This document shows positions 6,199 to 7,794 of a stretch of DNA of 7,794 bases, in pieces. Position 1 is the stretch's first letter. Every line of letters begins with the position of its first letter. Under the pieces are notes generated by a model. The model saw only the letters and a list, made by a program, of their open reading frames with translations, was not told the origin of the DNA and did no database searches. The stretch is from Fidelibacterota bacterium (GTDB lineage: Bacteria; Fidelibacterota; Marinisomatia; SCGC-AAA003-L08; D37C17), in assembly GCA_012964845.1 (NCBI GenBank), contig DTTG01000215.1, forward strand, positions 13,645-21,438, given 5' to 3'. A program made the position numbers and the translations under genes.

Positions 6199-7561
6199 AA
6201 GGGTTGAGAATAATATTAATAAGAATAACAACATCAAGAATGTTAATAACACCATCTAAATTAGTATCACCTAGTTCATCATAACATTCATAGTCATATC
6301 CAATCTGTAATGCACAGTTTACTAGGATAACAATATCAAGGATATTTAATAATCCATCTTCATTTATATCTCCTATTTGCACCATACTATTAAAATAAGA
6401 AAGAGGATATTTTGAAGCCCTAAAGGTTATAAAACTTCCTAAATATTCCCATTGTAAACTCCCATTCTCATCAATTTCAATAATATTAATTTCATATAGT
6501 GGCGGGACACCAAATATTGTAATTAATGTATTTCCATTAGGCATTCTAAATGCACCCGAATGACTTAGGGAATAATAATTTGAAGAATGATTTATCCAAG
6601 TGTATTCATTTGGTTCAAATGGTTCATTTGCATCCAATGAATATAGACCATTAGATAAAATAGGCGGTTGAAACTCGATTATGGCAGAAATGGAAACATC
6701 ATATTCATTATCATATAATAAAATATTACCTCCTCCAGGAAAATCTGAAGGAATCCAATTAACAGCATGAGGAGCATGTAATTTTTGATCCCCAAAATCT
6801 CCTCTATTATAATTAATTGGATTCCCCCATCTATAGAGAAAATCACCACCCTTGCCATAAATACCTCCTATATGACTTTTTGCTTCTTCAGTTGTTGTTG
6901 AATGATCAATAATAAATATTTCATTTAGAGATCTTGAAGAAAAAATAATTTGATTCAATTCAGAATTAAAATCAACACAATTTAAATGAGTAAAATCACC
7001 AAGTGAATTATAGGCATTTATATTAAATAATTGTGGATTTTCTGATATGATTCCATAATTTAACATGTTAGGATCATAATCTTGAATGAGATGATCATAA
7101 AAATGCCATTCCCAAATAATATTCGCTTGATCATTATCTAATGGTTCTATTTCTATTATTTTGTCAATGACTATATCTTCATTAAAATAAATGTTTTCTT
7201 CAGCAATAATTGTTTCTTTGCAAATTGCTAGAATATTTCCATTTGGTAATATTACTTGTTCATGGTGAATTAGACATTCCCCCTCTTCAAATATAAATGT
7301 CCATAATAATAAACCATCCCAGTCATATTTTTGTAATACAGGCAAATTATTTAATTTTGAAATAGTTACCAATATGCTATCAGGAGTTAAGTAAGATCTT
7401 AATAAATTATAATCATTGACTTCCCAAGAATTGACAATATTATTATCAATATCAATTAATACGATAGTCTCACTGCTGAAATCTGAAATTAATACTAATC
7501 CATCATTAACTTCAGACTTTAAGAATGTATTAAGTAATAATATGATTATAATATATTTAAT
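6197..7561 (-). CDS. Secreted arylsulfotransferase-like (ASST) protein with dockerin-like C-terminus; apparent ATT start
   Basis: This encodes a 454-residue protein (counted from ATT at 7561) resembling bacterial aryl-sulfate sulfotransferases, periplasmic or secreted beta-propeller enzymes that move sulfate between phenolic compounds. Motifs in order are LIHHEQVILPNGNILAI (His99/100), GDFTHLNCVDFNSELNQIIF (His192), SSRSLNEIFIIDHSTTTEEA (Arg210), YGKGGDFLYRWGNP, and KLHAPHAVNWIP (His262/265) followed by GGGNILLYDNEYD. These correspond to the three His and one Arg known in the E. coli ASST site, so activity is plausible. Two dockerin-like calcium loops close the protein (GDINEDGLLNILDIVILV at about 397-414 and GDTNLDGVINILDVVILI at about 431-448). 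The frame extends 63 codons upstream of the TTG at 7372 and encodes KYIIIILLLNTFLKS, a signal peptide, then GLVLISDFSSETIVLIDI, the first propeller strands. The TTG is therefore internal. The gene is clearly more AT-rich than its neighbours. Confidence 0.85.
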   Translation of the reverse strand: MKYIIIILLLNTFLKSEVNDGLVLISDFSSETIVLIDIDNNIVNSWEVNDYNLLRSYLTPDSILVTISKLNNLPVLQKYDWDGLLLWTFIFEEGECLIHHEQVILPNGNILAICKETIIAEENIYFNEDIVIDKIIEIEPLDNDQANIIWEWHFYDHLIQDYDPNMLNYGIISENPQLFNINAYNSLGDFTHLNCVDFNSELNQIIFSSRSLNEIFIIDHSTTTEEAKSHIGGIYGKGGDFLYRWGNPINYNRGDFGDQKLHAPHAVNWIPSDFPGGGNILLYDNEYDVSISAIIEFQPPILSNGLYSLDANEPFEPNEYTWINHSSNYYSLSHSGAFRMPNGNTLITIFGVPPLYEINIIEIDENGSLQWEYLGSFITFRASKYPLSYFNSMVQIGDINEDGLLNILDIVILVNCALQIGYDYECYDELGDTNLDGVINILDVVILINIILNP

Positions 7562-7565
7562 ATTT

Positions 7566-7571
7566 CCTCCT
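7566..7571 (-). promoter_or_regulatory. Perfect Shine-Dalgarno before the ASST-like gene, without a standard start codon
   Basis: On the minus strand AGGAGG is followed after four bases (AAAT) by ATT-AAA-TAT-ATT, reading I-K-Y-I-I-I-I-L-L-L. This looks like a signal peptide whose expected ATG is replaced by ATT at 7561-7559. An in-frame TAA lies just upstream at 7576-7574, and no ATG, GTG or TTG occurs in frame until 7372. Confidence 0.7.
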
Positions 7572-7604
7572 AATTATGAATTTAAAATAATTTACTACTA
7601 AAAA

Positions 7605-7640
7605 GGATACATATCCAAATGACTACATCACATCTAGATG
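7605..7640. repeat. Short palindromes between the T9SS fragment and the ASST-like gene
   Basis: GGATA-CA-TATCC (7605-7616) and the perfect palindrome CATCTAGATG (7631-7640) lie in the 176-bp gap upstream of the ASST-like gene. They could be operator half-sites or chance in AT-rich sequence. Nothing else in the gap (7562-7737) is recognisable apart from the Shine-Dalgarno and repeat copy B. Confidence 0.3.
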
Positions 7641-7712
7641 GTAGATTCGTAGATAATTGTTTTTAGAGAAGGGTAGGCGTATGACATTTGGAGTGATTTG
7701 GGTATCGGCTCA

Positions 7713-7742
7713 CCCCACAAAGTTTATTTAGGAAGTGCTATT
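7713..7742. repeat. Direct repeat copy B (30 bp, pairs with 6169-6198)
   Basis: CCCCACAA, then A, then GTTTATTTAGGAAGTGCTATT. It overlaps the stop codon (TAG, 7740-7738) and last codon of the T9SS-tailed gene fragment. Outside the 30 bases the two copies differ, apart from a weak resemblance in the few bases to the left (GTGGCCTG against GTATCGGCT). Confidence 0.9.
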
Positions 7743-7794
7743 TAACCAGCACCACCTTCTGTGTCTGTGTGAAGTCTCCGCTATCCATTCTGAT
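7738..7794 (-). CDS. C-terminal tail of a T9SS-sorted secreted protein (5' part outside window)
   Basis: Reading leftwards from the window edge, the last codons give IRMDSGDFTQTQKVVLVK and a TAG stop. This fits the end of the type A C-terminal sorting domain of the type IX secretion system, whose usual form is Y-F-V-R-M-x-A-G-D-F-x-x-T-K-K-M-V-L-x-K. The domain directs proteins through the outer membrane and is normally removed at the surface. Only 18 codons lie in the window, so the protein's own function is unknown. The stop sits within repeat copy B. The ASST-like gene lies about 176 bp downstream on the same strand, so the two could share a transcript; no terminator hairpin is obvious between them. 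Confidence 0.72.
   Translation of the reverse strand: MRMDSGDFTQTQKVVLVK

Noticed and set aside
7416..7601. Plus-strand reading frame of 61 codons
   Set aside because: It lies antisense to the signal peptide and first strands of the ASST-like gene, has no family resemblance and no ribosome-binding site.
7619..7666. Short frame MTTSHLDGRF... as the missing 3' half of the cupin gene
   Set aside because: It does not contain the expected E-E-x-Y, L-x-G or later His motif of a cupin, and stops after 15 codons.
6169..7742. Integron attC sites or IS ends as an explanation of the 30-bp repeat
   Set aside because: I find no paired core sites (RYYYAAC/GTTRRRY) in a folding palindrome, no terminal inverted repeats and no transposase or integrase. 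The cassette idea is kept only as a hypothesis.

Overview
The window looks like chromosomal sequence from a free-living, AT-rich, Gram-negative-type bacterium, most likely of the Marinimicrobia (SAR406/Neomarinimicrobiota) or a near relative in the Fibrobacteres-Chlorobi-Bacteroidetes sphere. The evidence is mixed. There is a lipoprotein-maturation gene (lnt). A gene fragment ends in a C-terminal tail of the type IX secretion (T9SS) kind. Two secreted proteins end in dockerin-like D-x-N-x-D-G...N-I-L-D-V-V modules, and one also carries CGVCGG cysteine repeats, a combination I associate with Marinimicrobia. The taxon is an inference; no rRNA gene is present.

Positions 1-2718 (+) are a tightly packed housekeeping operon: the 3' part of an HU/IHF-family DNA-binding protein, ruvX (YqgF family), lnt, and a small exported protein with a DUF5683-like PGWG motif. 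The genes overlap by 4 bases or abut with no gap, so they are probably translationally coupled. Positions 2830-5894 (+) hold three cell-envelope or secreted proteins with more spacing: a probable lipoprotein carrying a DegP/trypsin-type serine protease domain, a secreted pentapeptide-repeat protein with a Cys-rich and dockerin-like tail, and a tiny Cys-rich membrane protein. A strong 12-bp-stem terminator (5907-5950) closes this block.

Positions 5951-7794 look rearranged. A plus-strand cupin gene starts normally at 6011, with a good ribosome-binding site, but is cut off after its His-x-His motif. It runs into a 30-bp sequence that recurs, 29/30 identical, 1544 bp away. Between the copies, on the minus strand, is a markedly AT-rich gene for a secreted arylsulfotransferase-like protein (ASST) with a dockerin-like tail. 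Its active-site His/Arg motifs are intact and it has a perfect Shine-Dalgarno sequence, but no ATG/GTG/TTG stands where the signal peptide begins; the reading suggests an ATT start. At the right edge is the last part of a minus-strand gene encoding a T9SS-type tail. Both minus-strand genes end inside a copy of the repeat, and the ASST gene's stop is followed in frame by a second stop (TAG) at the position of the T9SS gene's stop. The simplest reading is that a secreted-protein gene was spliced onto the 3' end of another, destroying the cupin gene. I see no transposase, integrase or CRISPR array.
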